A stretch of DNA of 64,000 nt from Chloroflexi bacterium TSY (GTDB lineage: Bacteria; Chloroflexota; Anaerolineae; Caldilineales; Caldilineaceae), in contig JAHBNG010000033.1 in NCBI GenBank assembly GCA_019217005.1, forward strand, positions 68,091-132,090, given 5' to 3'. How positions within the stretch are numbered: the stretch's first letter is position 1; each line of letters opens with the position of its first letter. Made by a program: the position numbers and the translations under genes. Below are positions 45,878-54,567 of the stretch, in pieces. Under the pieces are notes generated by a model, which saw nothing but the letters and a program-made list of their open reading frames with translations, was not told where the DNA came from and did no database searches.

Positions 45878-46213
45878 CTACTTGAGTGTGTCGAGCATCT
45901 TGGCGAGCTGGTCGGTGGTGATGTTTTTCATGAGGTAACGCTGGCCGTCGGGGAGTTTGATGATTACTTTGGAGAGCATTTGGCCGTCTTTGCCATCTCG
46001 CCAGGCTTTGTACCATTGGCGAATCTGTTCGGCTGCCGCGATGCTGGTGCCGACGATGCCCACAATGGCGACGGCGATGGTTAAGGGGTCACCTTTGGTG
46101 GTGTGGTTCTCGTCCGCTTGCCGGGTGGCAGAGAGGTCGGATAGGGCGAGTAGTTCGTCGGTGGCTGCGGTTGCAGCTGTTCCATCAATAATGAGTTGAA
46201 TCGATTGGGGCAT
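45878..46213 (-). CDS. Effector-associated constant component (EACC1)-like protein
   Basis: 111 residues. The layout is a short N-terminal strand (SIQLIIDG), a Thr/Ala-rich acidic linker, a hydrophobic helix (LTIAVAIVGIVGTSIAAAEQI) and a C-terminal strand-turn-helix (KVIIKLPDGQRYLMKNITTDQLAKML). This matches EACC1 proteins, which accompany CHAT and NTPase effectors in prokaryotic conflict systems. GGAG precedes the ATG. The CHAT gene starts 150 bp downstream on the same strand. The family call is by layout and context, not by strict motif. Confidence 0.65.
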   Translation of the reverse strand: MPQSIQLIIDGTAATAATDELLALSDLSATRQADENHTTKGDPLTIAVAIVGIVGTSIAAAEQIRQWYKAWRDGKDGQMLSKVIIKLPDGQRYLMKNITTDQLAKMLDTLK

Positions 46214-46240
46214 GAGGGATTGCTCCTATATTTGTTGAAT

Positions 46241-46442
46241 CGTAGAGCGGTAAGGATTCCGATTCTCCACTTGGAAAGTGTACCTATCTTGGTGCATGTC
46301 CCGTCTCCGGTGGGACCTACGTTCTGTTGTGATTTCGTAGGTCACTTCTCTGAAGTGACGAGCGGCAAGGATCCCGGATCTCCACTTGGAAAGTGTATCT
46401 ATCTTGGTGCATGTCCCGCCGGAGACGGGACCTACGTTCTGT
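46241..46442. repeat. Direct repeats upstream of the EACC1-CHAT module
   Basis: Two near-copies of an 80-bp unit (46247-46326 and 46362-46442), each running GCGG(T/C)AAGGAT, TCTCCACTTGGAAAGTGTA, CTATCTTGGTGCATGTCCCG and GGGACCTACGTTCTG, are separated by GTAGGTCACTTCTCTGAAGTGAC, a hairpin also found at 40998. Internal GTCCCG/CGGGAC arms can fold. The repeats occupy the promoter region of the EACC1-like gene and the spacer to the ATPase fragment at 46570. Confidence 0.75.
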
Positions 46443-46569
46443 GTTTAACTGTTCAATTTGTGTAGCACGTATTGAGTATCTTACGAGATTGTAGGTTGGC
46501 TGTCAAGGGTTCGAGAGAATATGGTATAATCAACTTGCAAATTTGATGTTTGAACTGAGGAAGAGGACT

Positions 46570-46776
46570 ATGCCCAAGCCCGTGCAGGCGACTTCATATA
46601 CATTTCGCGACATTATCGAGGGCGGCTTTGTCTATGTGGACAAGACGCGCGATATTTATGAGCTGATCCGTTACAGCAAAGGGATCTATTTTATCTCGCG
46701 GCCGCGCCGGTTTGGAAAGAGCCTGATGATCTCAACGTTGGGTGAGATCTTTCAAGGGCACAAAGAGCTGTTCTGA
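46570..46776 (+). pseudogene. AAA-ATPase-like/PD-(D/E)XK family protein, N-terminal fragment
   Basis: 69 codons beginning MPKPVQATSYTFRDIIEGG and containing VYVDKTRDIYELI and the P-loop FISRPRRFGKSLMISTL. These match the start of AAA-ATPase-like proteins of about 500 residues, often fused to a nuclease-like domain. The frame stops after KELF, so almost everything is missing. GAGGAAGAGG precedes the start, so a short peptide may still be made. Confidence 0.8.
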
Positions 46777-46807
46777 ACAAGAGAAGGCTCCAATCGTAGA
46801 CGACTTA

Positions 46808-48863
46808 CTACTGCTCACGATACACCTGTATGAGCAGTTCTTTGAATTCATGCGCACTATATGTGTCATGCCACTCTTTTAGATAGATCTCTTTGGGGAT
46901 CATGAGCACGCTCAGAGGGCGCTCAGCAACAATCGTCGCGTTTCTGGCTGCTCCACGAATAACGCCTGTATTTCCCAGCGGTGTATAAGGATACACGGGA
47001 AATGGTCGGTAGCCACCCAGCGGCGTGCCGTGGAGACCTTCTGTCAGCGCAACATAGACAAAGCCAGGGGGCGAACCGGCTTCGATGAGCACCTCACCCG
47101 CACTCACGTTAACCAGCTTCACGCCATCAAACGCTTTGTCTGGATCCATTGCTCCGATCTTGTGCCCGGACTCTGCAATCCTGGCCAGGATGCGCACTTT
47201 TTTACCTTTGTCCCATGTTAAATCTTCACCACTGAGATATTTATCTCGCTCTTGGTCACTCATGTTCTGCAAGGATGGAACGGGGCGGCAGCGTCCTTGC
47301 AGATAGGGGTTATTTCGTACCAATTCTTGCGCAACCAGTCTCAGTAGATCCAAATTTCAGGTTTTGAGAGAGAATTCTGGCTAAACAGTTGACATAAATA
47401 CAAATTTGCCGGTCGATATCTAGTTTTTGCGTTAGATTTGGGCGATTTTCAGATATGAAATAGGTTGTTTTCTGTAACCGAAATCTGAATAAATGACTCC
47501 AAAATCCCTGCAATCTCGACTGAAAATCGCCAAAAACGCCAAATTTGGATCTACTGAGTCTGGCAAAATCTGGATTGTCGTCTACGCCCTCTAGCAAAAT
47601 CTGCATTTCTTCAGCGCTTTTGAGACCCGGATGTGGTGTTAAACGCTGGAATCTGTTGATTACGTCACCCTGAACATCGTTGACCACTTCTGCGGCAGAG
47701 TGGACTGCTCTCTGTAGCGCCACAGCAGAGGCAAACGAACCACGATGAAATGAGATACGTAAGTCACCCTCTTTTGTCACTCCACTGCTGGCAACGTTGG
47801 CTTCACCTGCACTAAGCGCTAATTCTGCTTCCAGCAAAAAAAGTTGTTCATCAGCTCCTTTTTTGAGTATAAAAATTGCGTTGGCGCTCTGCTGGCTCAC
47901 AAAAACCTGGTAGCCGCCGGAGGTGTTGAGGACTGCTCCACGTTGGCGCAGTGCATCCGCGCAGCGCAAGGCGCGCAACGTATCGGTCACGTCATCCACC
48001 AACGAAGTGACATCTGGTTGGTCGGATGTCAACCACGCAAAGGCTTCACGGGAAAAGTCACCGTAATGGCGGCTCAGATTGCGTTTGATTTGAGCGGCCT
48101 GGCCGTCGAATTCAGAAAGGTTCGCTAATTCGGCTTCTGCGATTCGCAAAGTCTGTACTAACGATTCGATCTCAGATGTTGCGAGTTGTAACGTCTGCGC
48201 TTGTTCCAGTTTTTTTCTCTCCTTCGCTACCCGCTGTTGTTGATAGAGAAAAGCGAGAGGTGTCGCGATGGTTGTCTGCATCGTTTGACGCAAAAACTCT
48301 GCATCGTTGAGTGTGCTAATGGGCACCTTGCTCTTGCTGTGACAAACACACATGGCCAATAATTCCCGCAAGACAACCTTGGGGTTCTGTTTCAGCACAC
48401 CGTTGTCGGCTAGATTGAGCAGACGCCACGCCACATTGCCCCAATTCTCTGCCCAGATGGTTTCAACAATTGGTTCAATTTCGTGTTGGAAAACAGTCTG
48501 TGCAGCAAATTCAGCGTGCATGGCTCGGCCAAACGGGGAAAAGTCGGCCATACCAATATCGTGTAGGTAGGCAACCATGACACCATAGCCCTGCATAAAG
48601 ACTAGGTGGCTGGCGTTGCGTTCTGGGATGAGCACACCATTGATTACCTTTAGCACTTGCAGAATCTGTTGGGCAACATCTCGTACGTGAACCACCCCAT
48701 GATCTGCATAAAGAGCGACATGTTCGTCTGGATTTTCAAGAAAGGTTTGATCTTGGGCAAGTTGATCTAGATGTGCCTGTGCATTAATTCGCGCGTAGTA
48801 ATACTCTTCTATCTTCTCGCGAATCTGACGTGGCAGGTACTTATCCAATTCTATGGACGTCAT
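46808..48863 (-). pseudogene. HD-domain/cNMP-binding-like protein, interrupted by a MITE
   Basis: The N-terminal region has the HD phosphohydrolase pattern (YADHGVVHVRDVAQQ; AYLHDIGMADF), then a coiled coil, an ATPase-like/GHKL-like middle section and a C-terminal cyclic-nucleotide-binding-like beta domain (VKLVNVSAGEVLIEAGSPPG). The MITE at 47342-47556 splits it. Joining 47557 to 47336 gives 612 codons with no break (NPDF-ARLVAQELV). As it stands, translation runs through the MITE and stops at 47310, losing the C-terminal domain. Confidence 0.83.
47342..47556 (-). mobile_element. 215-bp MITE, copy B (CAGTAGATCC ends)
   Basis: Bounded by CAGTAGATCCAAATTT inverted ends and flanked by perfect 5-bp direct repeats AGTCT (47337-47341 and 47557-47561). 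The sequence is nearly identical to copy A (one difference seen: CGCCCAAATC against CGCCAAAATC). Read on the host gene's strand it has the same orientation and the same GCCAGACT target as copy A. Confidence 0.92.
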
Positions 48864-48967
48864 GGTGTATCACCAACTCCATTCGTTTAAAGCTATATCG
48901 TCTCCCATGTTTTACGGCCCTTTGCGAATGAGAGAATGAAGTGACAAACGGTAGGGGCATGAGAGGG

Positions 48968-49030
48968 GCATGAGGTCGGGCGGAAGGTGCTTTCATCTAT
49001 ACGGAAATCACCATTTGCCCGACCTCATGC
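48968..49030. terminator. Long hairpin after the AAA-CYTH gene
   Basis: GCATGAGGTCGGGC (48968-48981) pairs with GCCCGACCTCATGC (49017-49030). GGTG and CACC inside the loop extend the structure. It lies between the AAA-CYTH stop (49107) and the HD gene start (48863), so it probably separates two transcription units. No T-run follows. Confidence 0.5.
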
Positions 49031-49106
49031 TTGTCTATCCGTGACGAATCTTGTCGCCAGCTTTCCCTCTCTGCTCTCTTTGTTTTCCGATTTGTGAAGA
49101 GCTTTC

Positions 49107-50237
49107 TTACGCGATTCCATCCAAAGAACCAGCAGCTATCGCAGCATTGTAATAGCGCTCATCATCAGTTACTTCGCGTTCGACCTGAACAAAAGGCGGC
49201 ATCTCAATGGTTTCATCCTTGTTGGCCCCCACTTCCAACAGTTGAAGTTCAGGATGTGGATCGATGAAAGTGTCCAAATCATAATTTAGGCCATTCCAGT
49301 TGAAGACATGACGCTGTTTTTTGATAATGCGCCGGCTGCGATCTGCAGTAGGCATGAGTGTCTTATAATATTCGTCACGGCTGACAATGCGCTCGATCTC
49401 TACGCGTTCGCCATGTTCTAGCGGTCGTTTGATGGTGTGGACATAGGTAAAATTATCGTCCTGTCTGCGCCGACGCAATCGCGACTCTGAACCATCCGCT
49501 GTGTGTAAATAGAGTTGAACGAGCTCCAATTCGTCATGCTCAACAGGAAGTCCATCTGTCATGTCAACTTTCACCAAGAACTTTCGTTCGATCTCAACCG
49601 GTTCTGGTATGTCAAGCACCTGGCAGACTGTCGCGACCACACGCCGGATCTTCTGTTCAAAGCTGGTGCTATTGTCGATGACCGTCAACTGTGGATGATT
49701 TTTCCAAGCATCTCGCAGTCGTAGATCTACGGCGCGGGCCTCGTCTGGGGTTTCGTATCGGGCTTCATTGCCACTCAGTGTGTAGAATTCTTCGGCTCCC
49801 TCAGCAGCTGTCATCATATGGATGACGGCGTCGTAGCGTCGCTCGCTGATATCCTCCTCTCGCCACCGATCGCGCCACCGATGTTCGTCTAGCAGCATCT
49901 CCCAGTCGTTGGCCGGCAAATATGCCTGGACATCCATCACGCCGCGGTCGCAAATGACAACCGCTGGCTTGCCATCCAATTGCGCCATTTCCATAAAACT
50001 GTCTTCCAGGTTCTGAATCAACGTAAGCATCTTATCAGAGAGCGAAACGCGTTGTAGTGGTGTGAGATTATCCAGCGTAATGCCACCTTCGAAGAGCATC
50101 GTCGGTACCTCGGGCACTAGATAGACATTGTAACCAAGTGCGGAAATCCGCTCCGAGAGGTGAGAAAGTGCGGTGGTTTTGCCTCCGCAGGGTCCGCCAG
50201 TCAATACAATACGATAGACAGGTGGTTTTTGTGCCAT
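49107..50237 (-). CDS. AAA (NadR/AAA_28-type) ATPase fused to a CYTH triphosphate tunnel domain
   Basis: 376 residues. The N-terminal P-loop kinase-like domain has GGPCGGKTT (14-22) and VICDRGVMD (Walker B-like, about 94-102). The C-terminal CYTH domain opens with E215-I-E217-R-K219, the ExExK metal signature, and continues with RLRRRRQDD and RRIIKKQR basic strands. CYTH enzymes hydrolyse inorganic tri/polyphosphate or thiamine triphosphate. The same fusion occurs in eukaryotic TTD14-type proteins. It is last in an operon with ccmA/ccmB-like genes (37 bp after ccmB). Confidence 0.9.
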   Translation of the reverse strand: MAQKPPVYRIVLTGGPCGGKTTALSHLSERISALGYNVYLVPEVPTMLFEGGITLDNLTPLQRVSLSDKMLTLIQNLEDSFMEMAQLDGKPAVVICDRGVMDVQAYLPANDWEMLLDEHRWRDRWREEDISERRYDAVIHMMTAAEGAEEFYTLSGNEARYETPDEARAVDLRLRDAWKNHPQLTVIDNSTSFEQKIRRVVATVCQVLDIPEPVEIERKFLVKVDMTDGLPVEHDELELVQLYLHTADGSESRLRRRRQDDNFTYVHTIKRPLEHGERVEIERIVSRDEYYKTLMPTADRSRRIIKKQRHVFNWNGLNYDLDTFIDPHPELQLLEVGANKDETIEMPPFVQVEREVTDDERYYNAAIAAGSLDGIA

Positions 50238-50274
50238 TGTTTATAGCTCCTTATTTATTGTGGTCGTAACATCA

Positions 50275-51045
50275 TCAATACAATTCTGAAATCATTGAGA
50301 ATGCTGCAGCGCCCGCCAACACGACTACGAGATCGTAACCGATCAACAGCGTGACGATGAAGCCCCATTCGCTAGAGAGTGGCTGACGCAGGGCCAGAGA
50401 CATCATCTGCCCAGCCAGCGCAATCACAGGGATGACGACAGGCATTACCATCATCGGCAACAGCAGCTCTTTTCCACGTTTATTTATCACAAAGGCGGCC
50501 GCCAATGCACCTACACCAATAAAGCCAATGGTCCCTAAAACTAGCGCAAGTAGAGTGCCAAGCGAATCAACCGGCCAGCGCGTCACAAACGAAAAGCAGA
50601 TCAACACCACAATTTCGGCAATCAGGCTGACCACTACGTTGCTGGCCAGCTTGCCAAAGTAGATGGCGCTGTGATTGATGGGGGACATCAAAAGTGCGTG
50701 CCAGCCACCCGATTCGAGTTCTTGATTATAGCTCTGGCTGAGCCCCAACGTTCCAATTAAGGCGAAGATCACCCACATGACACCAGGGGCGACCGTGAGA
50801 AAGTCCAGCTGAAAGAGACCGAGCGTTACGTAAAACGTGACAAAGATCAGCAGCCCAAAGACGCCCCACACGGCCAGAATCCGCCGGCCGCGTGCTTCGG
50901 AACGAAGATCTTTGGCGGCAATGAAAGCGACAAGCCGGATGAACTCTCCACCACGATCCAGCCAATCTATCCACCTTGTATAGAACGATACTCTTTCGTG
51001 TTCAATATCATTGTGTTCAGTATCATTGTGTTCAGTCATCGTCAT
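50275..51045 (-). CDS. ccmB: Heme exporter CcmB-like membrane protein
   Basis: 256 residues with six predicted membrane helices and the family start RLVAFIAAKDLRSEARGRR, followed by LLIFVTFYVTLGLF. With CcmA it forms the ABC transporter of system I cytochrome c maturation. The extended hydrophilic N-terminus contains the tandem EHNDTEHNDIEHE. The gene overlaps the ATP-binding gene by 14 bases. No other ccm genes lie in the window. Confidence 0.87.
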   Translation of the reverse strand: MTMTEHNDTEHNDIEHERVSFYTRWIDWLDRGGEFIRLVAFIAAKDLRSEARGRRILAVWGVFGLLIFVTFYVTLGLFQLDFLTVAPGVMWVIFALIGTLGLSQSYNQELESGGWHALLMSPINHSAIYFGKLASNVVVSLIAEIVVLICFSFVTRWPVDSLGTLLALVLGTIGFIGVGALAAAFVINKRGKELLLPMMVMPVVIPVIALAGQMMSLALRQPLSSEWGFIVTLLIGYDLVVVLAGAAAFSMISELY

Positions 51046-51958
51046 CTTCCGCCCATTGATCGAGAACTTGGCGGTACCTAGATTGCAGCACCGTCAACGA
51101 GATCGCACGACTCTCGGCTTCGTATACAATACGACCTCCAGCCAGAATGATCAGGCGGTCAGAGTGGATCAGGCTGTGGACTGGATCGTGGCTTGTGAAG
51201 AGAAGTGTGTGACCCAGCCTTTTTAAGTCATCTAGCAACATGTCTAGACGCTCGGCTGCTCTCATGTCGAGACCGGTATATGGTTCATCCAACAGTACGA
51301 GATCCGGGTCATGCATCAAAGCTCGTGCGATTGCGACACGTTGACGCTGACCGTGGGAGAGCGACCTGACTAGGACATCTTGCTTACTGTGCAACCGAAC
51401 GTGGGCTAAAAGCTCATTTGCTCTCTCTGGCCACATGAGAATGCCATACAAGCGACCAAAGAAGGCCAGATTCTCCCACACGGTTAGGTGTGGATAGAGA
51501 AATGCTGTGTGAGCAACCAACCCAACCTGACGACGCACTGCAACCGGGTCCGTCCGTAGCGACCTATTGCCCACAACTACATCGCCCGCAGTCGGCTGGA
51601 CCAACGTCGCCAGAATATGTAGAAGTGTTGTTTTGCCTGCGCCATTCGGACCAAGTATACCAATAGAGGCTCCAGCTGGCACAGCCAACGACACGTTGAT
51701 CAATGCCCACTGGGATTCATACTGATGAGACACAGACTCGATCGCAAGTGCGCGCCGATGCGGCTGACTGCCGTTCGGATGAATATTGGCAATGCGCTCG
51801 ATGTTGCCTGTTTGTCGTCGATGCTGCCCAGCCCGCGAGTTACGCCCCAATGAACCAACTAACATAAGCAAGAGCAGGCCCACAATCAAGATCAACAACT
51901 CGTCCCACGTTACTCGAACACTATGCAACTGAGGAACTAGATCGATGTTTAAGAACAT
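51032..51958 (-). CDS. ccmA: ABC transporter ATP-binding protein (CcmA-like) with an N-terminal membrane helix
   Basis: 308 residues. The ATPase domain has Walker A GPNGAGKTT, Q-loop LVAHTAFLYP, signature LSHGQRQRVAIARAL, Walker B LVLLDEPYTGLD and H-loop FTSHD. Standard CcmA proteins are about 200 residues; here an extra 70-residue N-terminus contains a membrane helix (LLILIVGLLLLMLVGSLG, residues 21-38) and a basic linker. The gene overlaps ccmB and starts 14 bp after a cNMP membrane protein gene, so all are one operon. Confidence 0.87.
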   Translation of the reverse strand: MFLNIDLVPQLHSVRVTWDELLILIVGLLLLMLVGSLGRNSRAGQHRRQTGNIERIANIHPNGSQPHRRALAIESVSHQYESQWALINVSLAVPAGASIGILGPNGAGKTTLLHILATLVQPTAGDVVVGNRSLRTDPVAVRRQVGLVAHTAFLYPHLTVWENLAFFGRLYGILMWPERANELLAHVRLHSKQDVLVRSLSHGQRQRVAIARALMHDPDLVLLDEPYTGLDMRAAERLDMLLDDLKRLGHTLLFTSHDPVHSLIHSDRLIILAGGRIVYEAESRAISLTVLQSRYRQVLDQWAEDDDD

Positions 51959-51972
51959 GATTCAGACAGATT

Positions 51973-53334
51973 CTAACCTGGACGCGTCACTGTCGCGGTC
52001 TCTGCGGTACGTTCAGCGGCCACCTTTGCCATCTCGCTCATGCTGGCTTCCGACGAATCCATCAGACCACCAAATGTCGTGTGATCCAGACCCAATACTT
52101 CCACATCATCTATCGCGCGCACGGTAGCAATGCGCCGCTCACCGTTGATCAACTCAACCTCACCAAAATATTGACCGGTACCCAACTGCGTGATGACGAC
52201 CTCTGGTTTGCCTTCATCCTGCCGCACCACCTCGACATCGCCCTTGGTGATGATGTAGAATTTATCGGGGAGATCACCCTGCCGCACAATGGTTTCGCCA
52301 GCACGATAGCGGGCCGGTTCCAGCTTGCGTGTGGCAGATACTTGCATCTCCTCAGTGAGTTCGGGTAATGCCTGTGCCAGATAGATGTTGCGGGTGCGCC
52401 GCACTTCTACAAGATAGGCAATGAGCAAAGGGAAGAAGACAAAGTTATTGTACCAGAAGTGGAGCTGCGGTCGGGCAAGAAAGAGATCGGGCGATGCGCC
52501 AAGCAACGTCTGCACCAAGCCACCGCGTCCCATGATGCCGTTCTTGCCCCCAGCGCCATAGAAATTGACCAGTAGTTCCTCTGTACCGACCGGATGCGCG
52601 GTAACGATTTTTCCCTCCACTGTTGTGGCCCACAACTGCTTGACGCCGTTGAAGACCAACTCGGTGTCAAAGAAGAAGATATAGCTAATGAACAGATGTT
52701 CAATACCATGAATGCTCACCACGATGAGTGCGATCCAGAGCCATATATTTCTGGGAAATTTCATTAAAAGCCACGCAGTCGTTAACCAACCAAGTAACTC
52801 CCAGATCAGATGGACGATCTCCAGATCCAATTGACCAAGAACGCCACAAGCGGCGGGACCAACGACTTCGTTGCCATTTGCATCCAATGCTGGTTGCCCG
52901 GTGGCTTTGTCTGCCTTAACAACCCATTGAGTAGAGAGTCCAGTGGGTGCCTCGTCTGCGGGACGCAGACCGGCTGCTATTGCACGTTCGTAATTTGCAC
53001 CTGCGTCGAGAGGAGGCGGACAGGCCAACGTCCCATTCATAAAAGAGAGCTGTGTGACTTGCGTAAAATGCTCACCGACATGACCAAGCTGCATCAATAC
53101 AATGATCGTAAAGACGGCGATCACGTTATAGTGTTTTACTTTCCAGATGCCCTCCATAAAGATCACGGGAATCCAGGGCAGAAGGGTGTAAATGGCGATT
53201 AGGTAGAGCGGATATCCCAGAAAAATCGCGCCCATTTGTAGGATATAGGAAGTCAGTGCCGTAATAACAATTGTCTTCATCGGTACGCGACGCACCGATA
53301 CGAGGTTTTCCAACGTTGCAAGCATGGAGGACAT
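51973..53334 (-). CDS. Membrane protein with His-rich helices and a C-terminal cyclic-nucleotide-binding domain
   Basis: 453 residues. The N-terminal membrane domain (about six helices in residues 20-340) is not recognised. It carries HVGEH (about residue 86), HLIWE and HGIEH within hydrophobic segments, a possible metal- or heme-binding set, with a Cys-containing loop between helices (NGTLACPPPL and GPAACGVLG). The C-terminal cNMP/Crp-type domain (RYRAGETIVRQGDLPDKFYIITKGDVEVV; FGEVELINGERRIATVRA) would confer cAMP/cGMP control. It leads into ccmA/ccmB, suggesting a link with cytochrome or respiratory function. Confidence 0.75.
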   Translation of the reverse strand: MSSMLATLENLVSVRRVPMKTIVITALTSYILQMGAIFLGYPLYLIAIYTLLPWIPVIFMEGIWKVKHYNVIAVFTIIVLMQLGHVGEHFTQVTQLSFMNGTLACPPPLDAGANYERAIAAGLRPADEAPTGLSTQWVVKADKATGQPALDANGNEVVGPAACGVLGQLDLEIVHLIWELLGWLTTAWLLMKFPRNIWLWIALIVVSIHGIEHLFISYIFFFDTELVFNGVKQLWATTVEGKIVTAHPVGTEELLVNFYGAGGKNGIMGRGGLVQTLLGASPDLFLARPQLHFWYNNFVFFPLLIAYLVEVRRTRNIYLAQALPELTEEMQVSATRKLEPARYRAGETIVRQGDLPDKFYIITKGDVEVVRQDEGKPEVVITQLGTGQYFGEVELINGERRIATVRAIDDVEVLGLDHTTFGGLMDSSEASMSEMAKVAAERTAETATVTRPG

Positions 53335-53354
53335 ATGATTGATAGCTCCTGAAC

Positions 53355-53624
53355 TTAAAGGGTGTTGCGATTTTTGCGACGATTACGAAAGATCATGGCA
53401 ATGAAAATGGCATCGATCACAATGGTCAGAGCAATAACAGCATAGAGCAGTGGTAGATGTGCCACCCAGTCAGCTGCGGTCAACTCTCGCCCCTGTTCTT
53501 GCTGAACTCCCGCCGCGTTCAGCGCCGGGTCCGTAACAGGGAAGGAACTGGCCTCTACGACGCTCACGGCACAAATGACTAGCACAAGCGTAACTAATAT
53601 TAGACTTTCCTTACGATACGGCAT
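53355..53624 (-). CDS. Small secreted/membrane protein, first gene of the ccm operon
   Basis: 89 residues, no family recognised. A cleavable-looking signal segment (ESLILVTLVLVICAVSVVEA) is followed by a short extracytoplasmic region and a second helix (LPLLYAVIALTIVIDAIFIAMIF) with a basic cytoplasmic tail (RNRRKNRN). I chose the ATG at 53624 because AGGAG lies upstream; an ATG nine codons earlier lacks it. Its stop is 20 bp from the His-rich cNMP protein. The size and tail resemble CcmD-like helpers, but this is weak. Confidence 0.6.
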   Translation of the reverse strand: MPYRKESLILVTLVLVICAVSVVEASSFPVTDPALNAAGVQQEQGRELTAADWVAHLPLLYAVIALTIVIDAIFIAMIFRNRRKNRNTL

Positions 53625-53751
53625 ATTTATCTCCTGTGGTTGGTTTAACAAATAACGGGTCTATGCGACAAAGTGGACCAAATTGTAGACCGTCCTTGTA
53701 AGGCTCTGTCGCGTAGAGCCCAAATAACTAAACAGGACTTACGCAGAACCC

Positions 53752-53787
53752 TCTCGTACGGGCTCGATATATCAAGCCCGTACGAGA
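53752..53787. repeat. 36-bp near-perfect palindrome
   Basis: TCTCGTACGGGCTCGATA and TATCAAGCCCGTACGAGA are complementary with one mismatch and no loop. It lies in the spacer between the DUF3307 gene and the small membrane protein gene, and could be a terminator or a repeat relic; GGACTTACGCAGAACC precedes it. No U-tract. Confidence 0.6.
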
Positions 53788-53869
53788 AAAGGCGAATCAC
53801 ATTGCGCGTAGATCCTGGAAAATGATTTTCATTCATATTGTATCTCTACGAGCGAAATCAGGCTGCTTC

Positions 53870-54541
53870 TTAACGCATGATTAGAACGCCCAACATGACA
53901 CTTACCACAACACCGATATCAATCAACAGCGCACGCCAGCGGTAAGGGCAAGCGAGGTCGAACCAGTGTAAGCCCAATGCCACCACCACAGCAGTGAGCC
54001 CCCATAAGTTCCAGCCAAGCAACACAACGCTAAAAAGCACGGCACGGCTCATCAACCGCGGCCATAATTGGGCCGATACCCATTGCTGATAATCCTTATC
54101 TTTGTAGAAGAGTACGCGCTCGGTAACAAACCAAGCATGAGTAACCAGCGTAAAAGCACAAGCGTAAACGAGCCATAGCCCGTTGTCGGCCAAAGGCAAT
54201 TCATGATTGAGCCACGCTAACCAGAGGGTGACACCCACAATGGAAGCAATGTGCAATCCCTGATCCTGAAGGTAACCAAGGATCACCCAATGCGGCCAGC
54301 GATTGGAAAAATAGTTTTTCCACGTATCGATACCAAAGTGCACAACCGTTATTACCAGAACCCCCCAAAAGGTGGGATGGGGTGCGACCTGCAGGACGCC
54401 AAATATCACCACTAACATGGTCGCTAGATGGATAGCAACGTGCATGACTAGTCCCGTCAGCGTTTTCTTCGCCTGGACCATCGCATCCGTCTGCAGTGGA
54501 TAATCGGCAAGAAGATGAGATAGTAAAAGTGGCCAGAACAT
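53870..54541 (-). CDS. DUF3307 family membrane protein
   Basis: 223 residues. The N-terminal DUF3307 signature is MFWPLLLSHLLADYPLQTDAMVQAK with the conserved His and Asp-Tyr-Pro, followed by about six membrane helices including VVHFGIDTWKNYF. The function is unknown. It follows the MscS-cNMP gene by 26 bp on the same strand and is probably co-transcribed with it. Confidence 0.85.
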   Translation of the reverse strand: MFWPLLLSHLLADYPLQTDAMVQAKKTLTGLVMHVAIHLATMLVVIFGVLQVAPHPTFWGVLVITVVHFGIDTWKNYFSNRWPHWVILGYLQDQGLHIASIVGVTLWLAWLNHELPLADNGLWLVYACAFTLVTHAWFVTERVLFYKDKDYQQWVSAQLWPRLMSRAVLFSVVLLGWNLWGLTAVVVALGLHWFDLACPYRWRALLIDIGVVVSVMLGVLIMR

Positions 54542-54567
54542 ACTTGCCCTAATAGCTAACTGTGTTA

